From: Stappia sp. BW2 | Lineage (GTDB): Bacteria > Pseudomonadota > Alphaproteobacteria > Rhizobiales > Stappiaceae | NCBI RefSeq assembly: GCF_008107695.1 | Contig: NZ_VIRG01000052.1 | Span: 62,001 to 126,000 of the forward strand | Reading direction: 5' to 3' | Length of the DNA: 64,000 bases | In this document: positions 22,138 through 31,092 of the stretch, piece after piece | How the letters are laid out: the number at the start of each line of letters is the position of its first letter | Numbering within the stretch: position 1 is the stretch's first letter | Position numbers and translations under genes: made by a program | The notes under the pieces: generated by a model | The model's database searches: none | Told to the model about the DNA's origin: nothing | What the model saw: the letters and a program-made list of their open reading frames with translations, nothing else

Positions 22138-23832
22138 TCATCCTGCCAGCTTGACGGACTGGTTGTCCGGCAGGCTGACCACGGGATTGCTTGTGAGATA
22201 GGCTTCGATGACTTCGGCGATGGGTGGGCCTTCGGTGCCTTCGTTGACCGAAGCCCAGCCGGCAACGACATATTCCCTGGCCGGGTCGATGGGCTCGCCG
22301 GTGGCAAGCAGGGTCATACCCGAAATGCGCTCGCCGATGTCCTTGTTGGGGTCGATGGTGTAGCCCATGCCCCCCACGCGGACCATGTCACCGCCCTGCT
22401 GGTAGTAGGGGTCCTTGTTGAAGAGGTTGTCGCCGACGTCTTCCAGAATGTCCTTCAGCATCTGACCCGTCATCGGCGAGCGGTAGGCCGCCGGATAGGT
22501 CATGGCGCAGGCGTTGTGGACGTCCTCGAAGGTGATGTCCTGGCCCGGCAGAACCGATGTCCCCCAGCGGAAGCCGGGCGACAGGGCAATTTCGGCGTCG
22601 CGTTCGCTCAGGAGTGCCTGGCAGATCAGATCGTCGAAGGTGCCGTTGAAGTTGCCGCGTCGGTAGAGAAGGCTCTCGGTCTTGCCGAGAACGCGGGCGA
22701 GATCCGCTTCGTAGGGTGCGCGGACCTCATCGATCAGCGCTGCCATATCCGCATCCGGCGTGATCACGTCGGAGAAGATCGGGATCAGGCGGTAGGCATA
22801 GCCCGCCAGTTTGCCGTCCTGAACATCGAGATCGACCCGGGACACGAATTTACCGTTTGAGCCGGAGGCGATCACCAGCGTGTCGTTGACGATCACCGGC
22901 TCGGGCAGGGCATCATGGGTATGTCCTGTCAGAATGACGTCGATGCCGTCGACACGCGACGCCAGCTTGCGGTCGACGTCAAAGCCGTTGTGCGACAGAA
23001 GCACAACGATCTCAGCGCCTTCGTCGCGTGCCTCGGCCACATGTTTGGCAATGTCTTCTTCACGGATGCCGAAAGACCAGCCGGGGATCATCCAGCGCGG
23101 ATTGGCAATGGGCGTATAGGGGAAGGCCTGGCCGATGACGGCAACCTTTGAGCCGCCGCGCTCGAACATCTTCCAGGCTTCGAAGGCCGGTTCGTCCCAT
23201 TCGTTGTCGTAGATGTTGGAGCCGAGGAAGGCGAAGGGCAGGCTGTCGATGACTTCCTGGACGCGGTCGGTGCCATAGGTGAATTCCCAGTGGCCGGTCA
23301 TTGCGTCCGGTTCCAGCGAATTCATGATCGTGATCATGTCTTCGCCCTCGGTCACATTCGACGTGTAGCTGCCCTGCCAGGTGTCGCCGCCATCCAGAAG
23401 AAGAACGTTATCAGCGCCGCGCTCGGCACGAATGCGTTTGATGACCGTCGCGACCCGGTCCATGCCCCCCATCTTGCCGTAGGTTCTGGCCAGCGCGACA
23501 AAGTCTTCAGACGTGAGCGCATAGGCATCCGGAGACCCGGCTTCGATGTTGTAAAGCTTCAGGAAATCCGCGCCGGTCACATGGGGTGGTTTGCCTTTGA
23601 CAGCGCCGATGCCCAGGTTGATGGACGGCTCGCGGAAGTAGATCGGCTTCAGCTGGGCGTGGATGTCGGTGATGTGCACCAGCGTGAGCGTGCCCTTGGC
23701 CTCCATTCCCAGGAGCTGGTCCTCTGTCAGGGCTTGCTGCGCCATCAGCCGCGACCAAGAACCCGCCATGCCCGATCCGAGCAAGGCGCTTGTCGCGGTT
23801 GCTGCCATCAGGAACTCACGTCTTGAGAACAT
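22138..23832 (-). CDS. soxB: SoxB dimanganese thiosulfohydrolase
   Basis: A 564-residue protein with a Tat signal (SRREFLMAATATSALL), a 5'-nucleotidase-like metallophosphoesterase domain (DIHAQLKP, LLLDGGDTWQGS, LLSHNGFDVDRKLAS, VILTGHTHDALP: the metal ligands) and a C-terminal nucleotidase domain. SoxB hydrolyses SoxY-bound sulfonate to release sulfate. ATG 23832 is supported by GGAG 9 bases upstream; the open frame to 23910 is extra. It is separated from soxA by an unusual 194-bp gap with a terminator-like hairpin. Confidence 0.97.
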   Translation of the reverse strand: MFSRREFLMAATATSALLGSGMAGSWSRLMAQQALTEDQLLGMEAKGTLTLVHITDIHAQLKPIYFREPSINLGIGAVKGKPPHVTGADFLKLYNIEAGSPDAYALTSEDFVALARTYGKMGGMDRVATVIKRIRAERGADNVLLLDGGDTWQGSYTSNVTEGEDMITIMNSLEPDAMTGHWEFTYGTDRVQEVIDSLPFAFLGSNIYDNEWDEPAFEAWKMFERGGSKVAVIGQAFPYTPIANPRWMIPGWSFGIREEDIAKHVAEARDEGAEIVVLLSHNGFDVDRKLASRVDGIDVILTGHTHDALPEPVIVNDTLVIASGSNGKFVSRVDLDVQDGKLAGYAYRLIPIFSDVITPDADMAALIDEVRAPYEADLARVLGKTESLLYRRGNFNGTFDDLICQALLSERDAEIALSPGFRWGTSVLPGQDITFEDVHNACAMTYPAAYRSPMTGQMLKDILEDVGDNLFNKDPYYQQGGDMVRVGGMGYTIDPNKDIGERISGMTLLATGEPIDPAREYVVAGWASVNEGTEGPPIAEVIEAYLTSNPVVSLPDNQSVKLAG

Positions 23833-23984
23833 TCTCAGTTTCTCCAAACCAACGGCCACTGACGGACCGGTTGCACAGTTTTCCCGTTGGTGCGCGGCAA
23901 TGCCGTGCACCCCGGTTATCCCACGTGGGGGACGGTGATCTTTTCAGCCTGCACTTTCAGCCTGTTGCCACAACAGAGAAGAAA

Positions 23985-24011
23985 CCGGCGCGGCGACTGT
24001 GACCGCGCCGG
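23985..24011 (-). terminator. Terminator-like hairpin between soxA and soxB
   Basis: CCGGCGCGG and CCGCGCCGG pair perfectly (9 bp, 9-base loop). On the minus strand the stem starts 16 bases after the soxA stop and is followed by TTTCTTCTC. It probably reduces read-through into soxBCD. Confidence 0.65.
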
Positions 24012-24026
24012 AGGGGAACGGTCAGC

Positions 24027-24887
24027 CTATTGGCGAACCGCCGGGGTTTCGATGTCGAGCCCGGTCCCGCGCCAGGTCACATAGACCTCCAGAGCCATCA
24101 GATCGTCGGAGAAGGCTGGCGGGAAGGCTGCCCGGGTATCGCGAATACAGCCGCGGAAGCGGTTGTGCAGGGACACCATCGCGCTCTGCTTCAGACGGTA
24201 GGTCGGGAAGCCGTTGACGTTGCCCTGGCTGAGGTGATCGGCCCGGATGTAGTTGCCGTTGTAGTTTTCGTGGCAGGTGGCGCAGGCCAGGTTCAACTGA
24301 CCCGTACGGGTGTAGTAGAGTTCCTTGCCTTTTTCCCACCAGTCCTGCATCTCGCCCTCGCTCAGGTCGACGTGCATCGGCATGCCGAGCGACTGGTGCT
24401 TGATGTAGGTCGTCAGAGCCTTCTGATCGTCGGCGTCGAACTTGTAGGGCTCTGCCTGCATGTTCTGTTCGCGGCACTGGTTGATCTGCAGCTCGATGTT
24501 GAACGGCTTGCCGGCCTCCTCATTCCACTTGGGATAGCTGGCACCAAGGCCCTTGAGGAAGGTTTCGGCATCCTCGTGACAGGACGCACAGGATTTTCCT
24601 GCAGCGCCATCCACCGTGTTCCAGATTTCCTCACCGCGCTCGACATAGAGCATGCCCGGGTTCTGGAAGCTGTCGGCTTCAAGGTCACGGGTCTCGGGCG
24701 TGCGGTAATGCCAACCGGAGATCAGTTCATCGAAAGGGTGTCCTTCCGGTGCCGGAACCCGGGTGTTGATTTCCAGTTCACCGTCGATAACGAGTTTATC
24801 GTCAACCGGCCCCCCGGCCAGGCTAGCGCTTGTGCCGACCATCATTGCTGCGAACATGGTGGCTATGCGTTTCGTTCTATTGGCCAA
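24027..24887 (-). CDS. soxA: SoxA diheme c-type cytochrome
   Basis: An exported cytochrome of 286 residues with haem motifs C100-A-S-C103-H104 and C202-A-T-C205-H206, C138 (disulfide partner) and C247, the probable cysteine-persulfide ligand of the active-site haem (FRGCIRD). SoxAX joins thiosulfate to SoxY oxidatively. I chose TTG 24887 because GGAGGAG lies 6 bases upstream and a signal peptide follows. ATG 24857 is the alternative, and the GTG at 25007 would add a non-conserved tail. Confidence 0.93.
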   Translation of the reverse strand: MANRTKRIATMFAAMMVGTSASLAGGPVDDKLVIDGELEINTRVPAPEGHPFDELISGWHYRTPETRDLEADSFQNPGMLYVERGEEIWNTVDGAAGKSCASCHEDAETFLKGLGASYPKWNEEAGKPFNIELQINQCREQNMQAEPYKFDADDQKALTTYIKHQSLGMPMHVDLSEGEMQDWWEKGKELYYTRTGQLNLACATCHENYNGNYIRADHLSQGNVNGFPTYRLKQSAMVSLHNRFRGCIRDTRAAFPPAFSDDLMALEVYVTWRGTGLDIETPAVRQ

Positions 24888-25030
24888 ATCGTCTCCTCCC
24901 GATTTCAGCGACCCCAGGAACAGCCCGTCGTCAAACGATGGCAGATGGGATGTTCCGACACTCCCGAAGAAATCTGCTTCCAGCTGCGCAACCGGTTCCG
25001 GTGGCACAGCCGCAGATTCTGGGCCGCTGC

Positions 25031-25357
25031 CTATTCAACAGTGATCTTTTTCTCGGTTTCGTAGACGCTGCCGTCGTCATCGACCCAGGTGAATTTGAAT
25101 GTGCCGGGCTCGTTCACCTTGGCACTGAACTCCATGTAGGGGTTTGCCGAGACTGCCGGGTCCATGTCGCAGGAGAAGACCACCTGTCCGTTGAACTCGC
25201 AGGTGAACTTGTTGATGATCTGGCGCGGAATGAGGTTGCCCTGCTTGTCCTTGCGCTGACCGGATTCCATCGGGTGGCTGATAAGCGTCTTGATGGTGAT
25301 GACTTCGCCCGCAGCTGCCTTCTTGGGCACTTTCACGCGCGGTTTCGGTTCTGCCAT
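25031..25357 (-). CDS. soxZ: SoxZ carrier-complex subunit
   Basis: A 108-residue SoxZ with the immunoglobulin-like fold and typical strings KTLISHPMESGQRKD, INKFTCEFNGQVVF and FKFTWVDDDGSVYE. It has no signal peptide and is expected to be exported as a complex with SoxY through the SoxY Tat signal. It follows soxY by 97 bp. Confidence 0.96.
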   Translation of the reverse strand: MAEPKPRVKVPKKAAAGEVITIKTLISHPMESGQRKDKQGNLIPRQIINKFTCEFNGQVVFSCDMDPAVSANPYMEFSAKVNEPGTFKFTWVDDDGSVYETEKKITVE

Positions 25358-25454
25358 GACTTTATTCCTTCGTGTCCCTGATCTGCTTGCCGGGCGGCAG
25401 TTCGGCTGAACGCCGGTGCCGGTCCTGCGGGCAAGCCGCTTGCACTGTTGCGGA

Positions 25455-25904
25455 TCAGCCGCCGCAGCCGCCGATTGTGACTTTCACTTCCTTGCTGTCG
25501 ATGAAGGAGGACCCGTCGTTCATCTTGGCGACTGCAATGACATTCTGCGTCTTGGCCAGCCGGATGCGCGTCTTGGCTTCGGCAGCTCCGCTCATGGCGG
25601 TGAAGTGGAATGTCGCGACAGCGGGGTTCGGGTTGCCGTCTGCAAGGATCAGGACGGATTCAACATAGTTGTCTGCCGTCATGGGGCTGTCGACGGATAC
25701 GCCGACCGGCACCGTGTTGCCGTTTTCGGCGATTTCCGGCGTATCGAGCGACACCGTGCCCTTCTTGGGCTCAGCTCCGCCGGTAAAGGCCTTGATTGCT
25801 TCTTCGGTCTGGTCGGTGGCGGCGAAGGAAACCCGCGACCCGGCAGCCACGAATGCGGCGGCTCCGATCGTGAGGCCAAACACCTGGCGTCTTGTAAAGC
25901 TCAT
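25455..25904 (-). CDS. soxY: SoxY sulfur-carrier protein
   Basis: A 149-residue protein with a Tat signal (TRRQVFGLTIGAAAF) and the swinging-arm C-terminus VTIGGCGG, whose cysteine carries the sulfur intermediates. ATG 25904 has CAAGGAG 7 bases before it; the frame continues upstream to 26207 only as overlap with soxX. It is the second gene after the soxX promoter. Confidence 0.96.
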   Translation of the reverse strand: MSFTRRQVFGLTIGAAAFVAAGSRVSFAATDQTEEAIKAFTGGAEPKKGTVSLDTPEIAENGNTVPVGVSVDSPMTADNYVESVLILADGNPNPAVATFHFTAMSGAAEAKTRIRLAKTQNVIAVAKMNDGSSFIDSKEVKVTIGGCGG

Positions 25905-25927
25905 CTCTTGCTCCTTGAAACCCGAGA

Positions 25928-26407
25928 TCAATTCTCTTTCAGCGTCAGGAGATAGGCGACGACGTCCTCTACCTCTTGCGCTGACAGGATGGTTTTGCCG
26001 GCGAATTTTTCGTCGACGTTGATGCCCACCTTCAGGGTGTAGAAACCGGGCATGATGGTCTGCTCGCCAAAGACGTCCTTGCTGTTGACCACGATGGCGC
26101 GCAGTTGCGCCTCGCTCCAGCGGTCGGCAGCGCCGTCCAGGACGGGGCCAACTTCGCCGTGGAACAGCTGCGCGCTGAGATCGGCATTGGCATGACAGGC
26201 CAGGCAATTGCCCTTTTTGCGGTCGGCGAAGGCTTCGCGCCCGGCCAGCGGGTCTCCCGGAACACCCGTCAGGGACTGGGACATTTCCATATCCTCGATG
26301 GGAACGCTGTCCGGAGCAACCGTCCCGGCGGCCGCTGCCGAAGCGGCCAGAATGGCCAGACCGGCAAAGGCCGCCGGCAGGCTGAATTGTGTCGCGCCCT
26401 TGAACAT
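25928..26407 (-). CDS. soxX: SoxX monoheme c-type cytochrome
   Basis: A 159-residue exported protein with a signal peptide to about residue 27 and haem motif C68-L-A-C71-H72 (KKGNCLACH). A candidate distal Met lies in TIMPGFYTLKV. It pairs with SoxA. ATG 26407 is chosen because GGAGGAAAGCCGACACA lies before it and because the signal peptide starts there. It heads the structural operon soxXYZA(BCD), preceded by an AT-rich region with two palindromes. Confidence 0.94.
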   Translation of the reverse strand: MFKGATQFSLPAAFAGLAILAASAAAAGTVAPDSVPIEDMEMSQSLTGVPGDPLAGREAFADRKKGNCLACHANADLSAQLFHGEVGPVLDGAADRWSEAQLRAIVVNSKDVFGEQTIMPGFYTLKVGINVDEKFAGKTILSAQEVEDVVAYLLTLKEN

Positions 26408-26501
26408 TGTGTCGGCTTTCCTCCTCAGTGCGGAACGGCCGGCTGTGGTGCCGTTTGCGTTCCTTCGGCAGGTCCGATTCCCCAGCCTGCCTGTCCTCCT
26501 C

Positions 26502-26537
26502 ATATTAAAAGATATGATTTTTTGCATATGTTATGCA
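26502..26537 (-). promoter_or_regulatory. Candidate SoxR operator region upstream of soxX
   Basis: Two small palindromes lie in an AT-rich island in the soxW-soxX gap: CATAT-N6-ATATG (26502-26517) and TGCATA-TGT-TATGCA (26523-26537). In Paracoccus-type sox clusters the repressor SoxR binds in this same gap and in the soxS-soxV gap. Assignment here is by position plus symmetry. Confidence 0.5.
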
Positions 26538-26584
26538 ATAGGCCTTTTGCCATATGAGGCATAAACCTGAATTCTCCTTGCCTG

Positions 26585-27178
26585 TCATTCCGCGTCGAGA
26601 CGGCCTTCTGCGCGCAACTCATTGATTTTACGGGCATGATACTTCTGGAAATGCTCATCGCCCTCGTAGCCTTTTTCCCGGACCCAGCGGAACATGTCCA
26701 GGAATGTCCATTTGCCGAAGGCGCCGGGCATGGTTGCGACTGCCACTTCCGAAACGGTTCCTTCGCTTGGAACGTCCTCTGGCAGGAACACGATGGTCGG
26801 TGTGAAAACATAGCCCCACTTGCGGGCGGCGGTCTTTTCGGTCAGCTCTTCGCCGTCCAGATCGATCACCTCCTCATCGCCGAACATGTTGTACTGAACG
26901 ACCATGAAGTTCTCTTTGATGTAATCGGTCACCTCCGGATCGGAGAGGATCTTCTCGTGCATCTGGCGGCAATAGATGCAGCCGCGTTGTTCAAAGATGA
27001 TCGCCAGACGCTTGCCTTCTCCGGCGGCGGTTTCAATGTCCTCGCCAATGTCGCGAAAAGTCACGGTGAACCACGGCTGCTTGTGAAGGCCATCGTCGCC
27101 GAGCGTTGCGGCGAGCGCCGTCGTGGTCAGGGCCGCCAAGAGTTCGACTGCCAGAATCATATGTTTCCAGATACGCAT
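26585..27178 (-). CDS. soxW: SoxW periplasmic thioredoxin-like protein
   Basis: A 197-residue exported thioredoxin-fold protein with a signal peptide to about residue 24 and active site C67-I-Y-C70 (FEQRGCIYCRQMH), then a cis-Pro strand (FTPTIVFL). It receives reducing power from SoxV to keep Sox proteins reduced. soxV lies 33 bp upstream on the same strand. Confidence 0.93.
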   Translation of the reverse strand: MRIWKHMILAVELLAALTTTALAATLGDDGLHKQPWFTVTFRDIGEDIETAAGEGKRLAIIFEQRGCIYCRQMHEKILSDPEVTDYIKENFMVVQYNMFGDEEVIDLDGEELTEKTAARKWGYVFTPTIVFLPEDVPSEGTVSEVAVATMPGAFGKWTFLDMFRWVREKGYEGDEHFQKYHARKINELRAEGRLDAE

Positions 27179-27211
27179 GTCATTGTCCTCCCTGGACCGG
27201 ATATCGGCCGG

Positions 27212-27946
27212 TCAGCCGATTTGCGTGAAAATCGGGAACGTTTCGAGCAACCAGAAGGCGATGGCCGACATCTGCCCGGTGATGAACAGCAGGCCGGTGA
27301 GCACCAGAAGGCCACCCATGATCTTTTCCACCGTGCCCATGTGTTTGCGAAAACGGCCGGCCACCTTCAGGAAGCGACTGGCAAAAGCCGCTGCCAGGAT
27401 GAATGGCAGACCGATGCCGAGTGCATAGACCGCAAGCAGGCCGGCACCGTTCCATATGGTGTCCGACGACCCGGCCACGAACAGGATTGCGGCCAGAACC
27501 GGGCCGACGCAGGGTGTCCAGCCGAAGGCAAATGCCAGACCCATGACAAAGGCCCCCACAAGGCCCGCGGGCTTGCGTTCCACATGGATGCGCGCTTCGC
27601 GAAACAGGAGGCCGATGCGAAAGACACCGAGAAAATGCAGGCCCATGACGATGATGATCGCGCCGGCCACATACGACAGGATGTCGTAGTAACGGGCAAT
27701 CGACTGGCCGATGACGCTGGCCGTCGCGCCAAGGGCGACAAAGACCAGCGAGAAGCCGAGCACGAAAGCGATGGCGGCCAGAATCACCCGGCGCCCCGTT
27801 TCCGCGGTTGCCGTTTCGCCCTTCAGTTCATCGACGCTGACACCGGCCAGATAACACAGATAGGGCGGCACAATCGGCAAGACACAGGGTGAAATGAACG
27901 AGAGCAGACCTGCCAGAAAGGCAGCGCCCAGAGAAACATCGAGCAT
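27212..27946 (-). CDS. soxV: SoxV, CcdA-type thiol-disulfide membrane transporter
   Basis: A 244-residue protein with six or seven membrane helices and the two CcdA cysteines C21 (SFISPCVLPIVPPY) and C146 (FGWTPCVGPV). It carries electrons from cytoplasmic thioredoxin across the membrane to SoxW (and SoxS). GGGAGGAAATG leads into ATG 27946. It is the first gene of the long minus-strand sox operon and is divergent from soxS. Confidence 0.94.
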   Translation of the reverse strand: MLDVSLGAAFLAGLLSFISPCVLPIVPPYLCYLAGVSVDELKGETATAETGRRVILAAIAFVLGFSLVFVALGATASVIGQSIARYYDILSYVAGAIIIVMGLHFLGVFRIGLLFREARIHVERKPAGLVGAFVMGLAFAFGWTPCVGPVLAAILFVAGSSDTIWNGAGLLAVYALGIGLPFILAAAFASRFLKVAGRFRKHMGTVEKIMGGLLVLTGLLFITGQMSAIAFWLLETFPIFTQIG

Positions 27947-27989
27947 TCATTTCCTCCCAGTGAAACTCGATCTTTGGTTGCTTTAAAAT

Positions 27990-28005
27990 ATTCAAAAGTT
28001 CCTAT
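27990..28005. promoter_or_regulatory. Candidate SoxR half-site in the soxV-soxS divergent gap
   Basis: ATTCAAA (27990-27996) plus a degenerate second arm TTCCTAT. The first arm is identical to that of the perfect palindrome at 31093-31108. The gap is AT-rich and is a known SoxR target in related sox clusters. Confidence 0.45.
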
Positions 28006-28038
28006 ATATTGCAATGGAAGAAATGTGGAGATTGCAAA

Positions 28039-28413
28039 ATGTCCGTCGCGACTCGTGCGATGATCCTTGCCGGAGCGCTGATTTCCGGCCTGTTTCAGGC
28101 CTTTCCGGCATGGAGTGCCGAACTGGTGATGCTGGAACAACCTGGGTGTGTATGGTGCAAACGCTGGAATGAGGAAATCGGCATTGCCTATCCGAAAACG
28201 GCGGAAGGCCGGCAGGCCCCGTTGCGCCGTGTCGACATTACCGACACCTGGCCGCAGGATCTTTCCGGCATCGCAAAGGAGCGCATGACGCCAACCTTCA
28301 TTTTGCTGGCCGATGGCGTTGAGATCGACCGGCTGCGCGGCTACCCGGGAGAAAACTTCTTCTGGCCCATGCTGGACGATATGCTGGGAAAGCTTCCGGA
28401 TGCGACGAAGTGA
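28039..28413 (+). CDS. soxS: SoxS periplasmic thioredoxin-like protein
   Basis: A 124-residue exported protein (signal peptide to about residue 27) with C37-V-W-C40 (QPGCVWCKRW) and a cis-Pro motif MTPTFILL. SoxS reactivates the SoxYZ carrier by thiol reduction in related systems. ATG 28039 has GGAG 8 bases upstream; the upstream TTG at 28009 lies in the operator region. It is divergent from soxV and followed by soxR. Confidence 0.92.
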   Translation: MSVATRAMILAGALISGLFQAFPAWSAELVMLEQPGCVWCKRWNEEIGIAYPKTAEGRQAPLRRVDITDTWPQDLSGIAKERMTPTFILLADGVEIDRLRGYPGENFFWPMLDDMLGKLPDATK

Positions 28414-28443
28414 GGTTGTTGATCCGCTGCTGAAGTTAAGGCA

Positions 28444-28463
28444 TGAATTGGTAATGTGAATTG
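28444..28463 (+). promoter_or_regulatory. Direct repeat before soxR
   Basis: TGAATTG occurs twice with a 13-base period (28444-28450 and 28457-28463), about 45 bases before soxR. GAAT is also the core of the palindrome at 31093. Possible SoxR autoregulation. Confidence 0.35.
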
Positions 28464-28505
28464 TGCGCTGCAATGGCGGTTGCTTGAAGAGGGTGTGGGT
28501 TCCGG

Positions 28506-28856
28506 ATGATACTGCCGGCCATGGACAAGAACCTGGATGCGAAGGACCTCGACCTGCTGATGGAGCAGGCGCGGAAGGCGAGCGATCTGCTCAAGGCCCT
28601 TTCGCACGAGGTACGGCTCGTGATCCTGTGTTTGCTGTCGGAGGGCGAAAAGTCGGTTTCCGAGCTTGAGGAAATCCTGACCATGCCTCAGGCAGCGGTA
28701 TCCCAGCAGCTTGCCCGGCTCCGGCTGGAAGGTCTGGTGCAGTCGCGGCGCGACGGGCGCATGATTTACTACAGCCTGATGAATGACGAAGTGAGTTCGA
28801 TCATCTCGAGCCTCTACGACCTGTTCTGCAAGGACGTGCGCGCGCCGGAGAAATAG
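28506..28856 (+). CDS. soxR: SoxR, ArsR-family repressor of sox genes
   Basis: A 116-residue ArsR-type winged helix: LKALSHEVRLVILCLLSEGEKSVSELEEIL, recognition helix MPQAAVSQQLARLR, wing RRDGRMIYYSL. C42 and C108 match the two conserved cysteines through which SoxR proteins sense sulfane sulfur. ATG 28506 or ATG 28521 could be the start. It lies next to soxS, the standard position. Confidence 0.92.
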   Translation: MILPAMDKNLDAKDLDLLMEQARKASDLLKALSHEVRLVILCLLSEGEKSVSELEEILTMPQAAVSQQLARLRLEGLVQSRRDGRMIYYSLMNDEVSSIISSLYDLFCKDVRAPEK

Positions 28857-29000
28857 GCACAGGCAGTGTGCCTGCACGCGTGCGTTGCAGCAAGGTCTCC
28901 GATTGCTGCGATTTTAGCAGCCTGCTACGGTTTATGAAAATCGCCGACAGAGCGATGACTGGAAACGCGGCCGGGTAATCCGGCGGAGGGTAGGACGCGC

Positions 29001-30107
29001 ATGGTCAATCTCGATCCGGTGATGCTGACACCGATTCTCGGCGTGCTTGCGGGGTGCGTATTGGGGTTCGTTGCCCGGTCGAACCATTTCTGCACCCTGT
29101 CTGCGCTGGAGCGGCATTGGTATGCAGGCGACAGCAGCGCGCTCAGAACCTGGGTGCTTGCGTCCGTATCGGCCCTCGTTGGCACGCAGTTGCTTGTTGC
29201 CTTCGGTTTGGCCGACACAGCTGCCTCCTTCTATCTGTCACCTGAATTTGGCTGGACCGGCGCCATCGTGGGCGGGTTCATGTTCGGCATCGGCATGGCA
29301 CTTGTCGGCACCTGCGGCTTTGGCGCCGTATTGCGTCTGGGCGGCGGCAGCCTGCGGGCGCTGGTGGTGCTGACGGTGATCGGCCTGTCGGCACTCGCTG
29401 CCCAACGCGGCATTGTCGGCATGCTGCGGGTGCCGCTGGTCGATGATCTCGCCGTTTCCTTCGGCGCAAGCGGCAGCCAGTCCATGGGCGATATTGTTTC
29501 CAACCTGTTCGGCATGAGGCTGCAGGGCGTGGTCGCCATCGTGATCGCGCTTGCGGGGCTGGTCTGGATCTTCAAGTCGGCATCCTATCGCCGTCAATGG
29601 AGCAAGATCGGAACCGGTGTCGCGATTGGCAGTGTGATTGCCTTCGGCTGGTGGGCGACGACCTTCCTTGCCGGGCGTTCCTTCGATCCCATTCAGATCG
29701 AAGCCGGGTCTTTCGTGGTGCCAGTGGGTGACACCATCATGCAGCTGATCACCTACACGGGAACCCTGCCGGATTATGGCGTCGGCCTGATTGTCGGGAC
29801 GCTTTTCGGTGCCGTGATAGCAGCCCTTTGGAAGCGGGATATCCGCTGGGAAGCGTGCGACGATGCCCGCGAACTTGGCCGGCATCTTCTGGGTGGCACG
29901 CTGATGGGCGTTGGCGGTGTATTCGCCATGGGCTGCACGGTGGGGCAGGGCATCACCGGCTTTTCCGCGCTGGCGGTCTCGGCGCCGATCGTGATGGTGT
30001 CGATGGCGCTCGGTGCGCGGGTCGGGCTTGCCTGGCTTGTGGAAGGCAACGTTCTCGCCGCCTTCCAGCGCAATCAGGGCAGTGTGCATCACTCAGCGGC
30101 AGAATGA
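29001..30107 (+). CDS. soxT: SoxT-type YeeE/YedE membrane transporter (first copy)
   Basis: A 368-residue protein with about nine or ten helices and the repeated YeeE/YedE motifs: GFVARSNHFCTLSALE near residue 25, GTCGFGAVLRLGGGSLRAL near residue 105, and GGVFAMGCTVGQGITGFSAL near residue 320. Cysteines at about 31, 105 and 323 line the expected pore. The family imports thiosulfate or other sulfur compounds (TsuA in other bacteria); SoxT members in sox clusters either import substrate or signal with SoxR. AGGA precedes ATG 29001. A second copy lies at 31204. Confidence 0.85.
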   Translation: MVNLDPVMLTPILGVLAGCVLGFVARSNHFCTLSALERHWYAGDSSALRTWVLASVSALVGTQLLVAFGLADTAASFYLSPEFGWTGAIVGGFMFGIGMALVGTCGFGAVLRLGGGSLRALVVLTVIGLSALAAQRGIVGMLRVPLVDDLAVSFGASGSQSMGDIVSNLFGMRLQGVVAIVIALAGLVWIFKSASYRRQWSKIGTGVAIGSVIAFGWWATTFLAGRSFDPIQIEAGSFVVPVGDTIMQLITYTGTLPDYGVGLIVGTLFGAVIAALWKRDIRWEACDDARELGRHLLGGTLMGVGGVFAMGCTVGQGITGFSALAVSAPIVMVSMALGARVGLAWLVEGNVLAAFQRNQGSVHHSAAE

Positions 30108-30139
30108 CTCCCCGCCGCCTTTCATGTAGGCGTGGGCGC

Positions 30140-31078
30140 TTACGCCGCAACGAACCTGTAGGCATCGCCTGATCGTTCCACGTGCCCCCCGGCGGGGTGC
30201 GGGAAGTGGTAGCCGATGACGCGGGTCTGATCCTGCGCCAGCCGGTCGAGCAGCACCTTGCGCGTGGCAACGCCCATGTCGCGATCCTGATCGGAGCCGG
30301 AAGCCCAGCCGGGTTTTTCGAACGAAATAATTGTATTGGAAATCGCGTCGCCCACCACCAGCATGCTCTCGGAACCGCCGTGCAGCATGTAGGACATGTG
30401 CCCCGGGGTGTGCCCCGCCGTGTCGACGGCCTCAACGCCCGGCAGCACTTCCTGACCCGGCTTGATCATGTTCACCCGATCCTCGATCACGTCGAAACGA
30501 GATTGCGCCCCGACCACGAAGCTCTTGCGCTCATCTGGCGTCTTGGCCAGCGTATCGTCGGCGCGCCAATAGTCCCATTCGGCCTGCGGCATCCAGATCT
30601 GGGCGTCCGGGTAAAGCGGGTCATCGAAATCGTCCAGAATACCCCACAGGTGATCGGGGTGGGCATGGGTGAAGATGACATCGGTGATGTCCGACGGGTC
30701 GATGCCGGCTTCCGCCAGATGGTCCGGCAAGTCACCAGCTGTTGGCTGGAAGTTGGCCCCTGAACCGACATCGAACAGCACTGTGCGGTCGCCGGTCCGG
30801 AGCAATGTGATGTTGCAGTCCGGTGTCAGCGCGTCTGTGGCCAGGCCACGGGGTTTCAGCAGCGCCGCGATCTCCGCTTCGTCTTGTTCGGGCAGGATGA
30901 AGCTCATCGGCAGGGTCAGGTGGCCGTCGGAAAAGACCGTAATGTCGAGTGGGCCCAGGGTCATGTTCGCGGTGGCAAAGGCAGGTGTTATCCGTCCAGC
31001 CAGTCCCGTGGCCGCAAGCGCGAGGCCTCCGGCCAGAACGTTGCGTCTCGTCAGATCTTTCCGAAATTGTCCGGACAT
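30140..31078 (-). CDS. Tat-exported metallo-beta-lactamase-fold hydrolase (SoxH-like)
   Basis: A 312-residue protein with a Tat signal (LTRRNVLAGGLALAATG) and a complete MBL site: FTHAHPDHLWG (H-x-H-x-D-H), H in TAGHTPGHMSYM, D in VVGDAIS and a distal H in IGYHFPHPAGGH. ATG 31078 has GGAGG 5 bases upstream. Sox clusters often contain an MBL-fold protein, SoxH, of unclear function; this is the likely equivalent, acting on a periplasmic thioester or persulfide. It is convergent with the first soxT and divergent from the second. Confidence 0.8.
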   Translation of the reverse strand: MSGQFRKDLTRRNVLAGGLALAATGLAGRITPAFATANMTLGPLDITVFSDGHLTLPMSFILPEQDEAEIAALLKPRGLATDALTPDCNITLLRTGDRTVLFDVGSGANFQPTAGDLPDHLAEAGIDPSDITDVIFTHAHPDHLWGILDDFDDPLYPDAQIWMPQAEWDYWRADDTLAKTPDERKSFVVGAQSRFDVIEDRVNMIKPGQEVLPGVEAVDTAGHTPGHMSYMLHGGSESMLVVGDAISNTIISFEKPGWASGSDQDRDMGVATRKVLLDRLAQDQTRVIGYHFPHPAGGHVERSGDAYRFVAA

Positions 31079-31092
31079 GGCATCCTCCACAC

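Noticed and set aside
20656..22860. A 734-codon open frame on the plus strand
   Set aside because: It lies antisense to soxD, soxC and soxB, which have haem, molybdenum and metal motifs in frame. The long frame is a by-product of high GC codon use.
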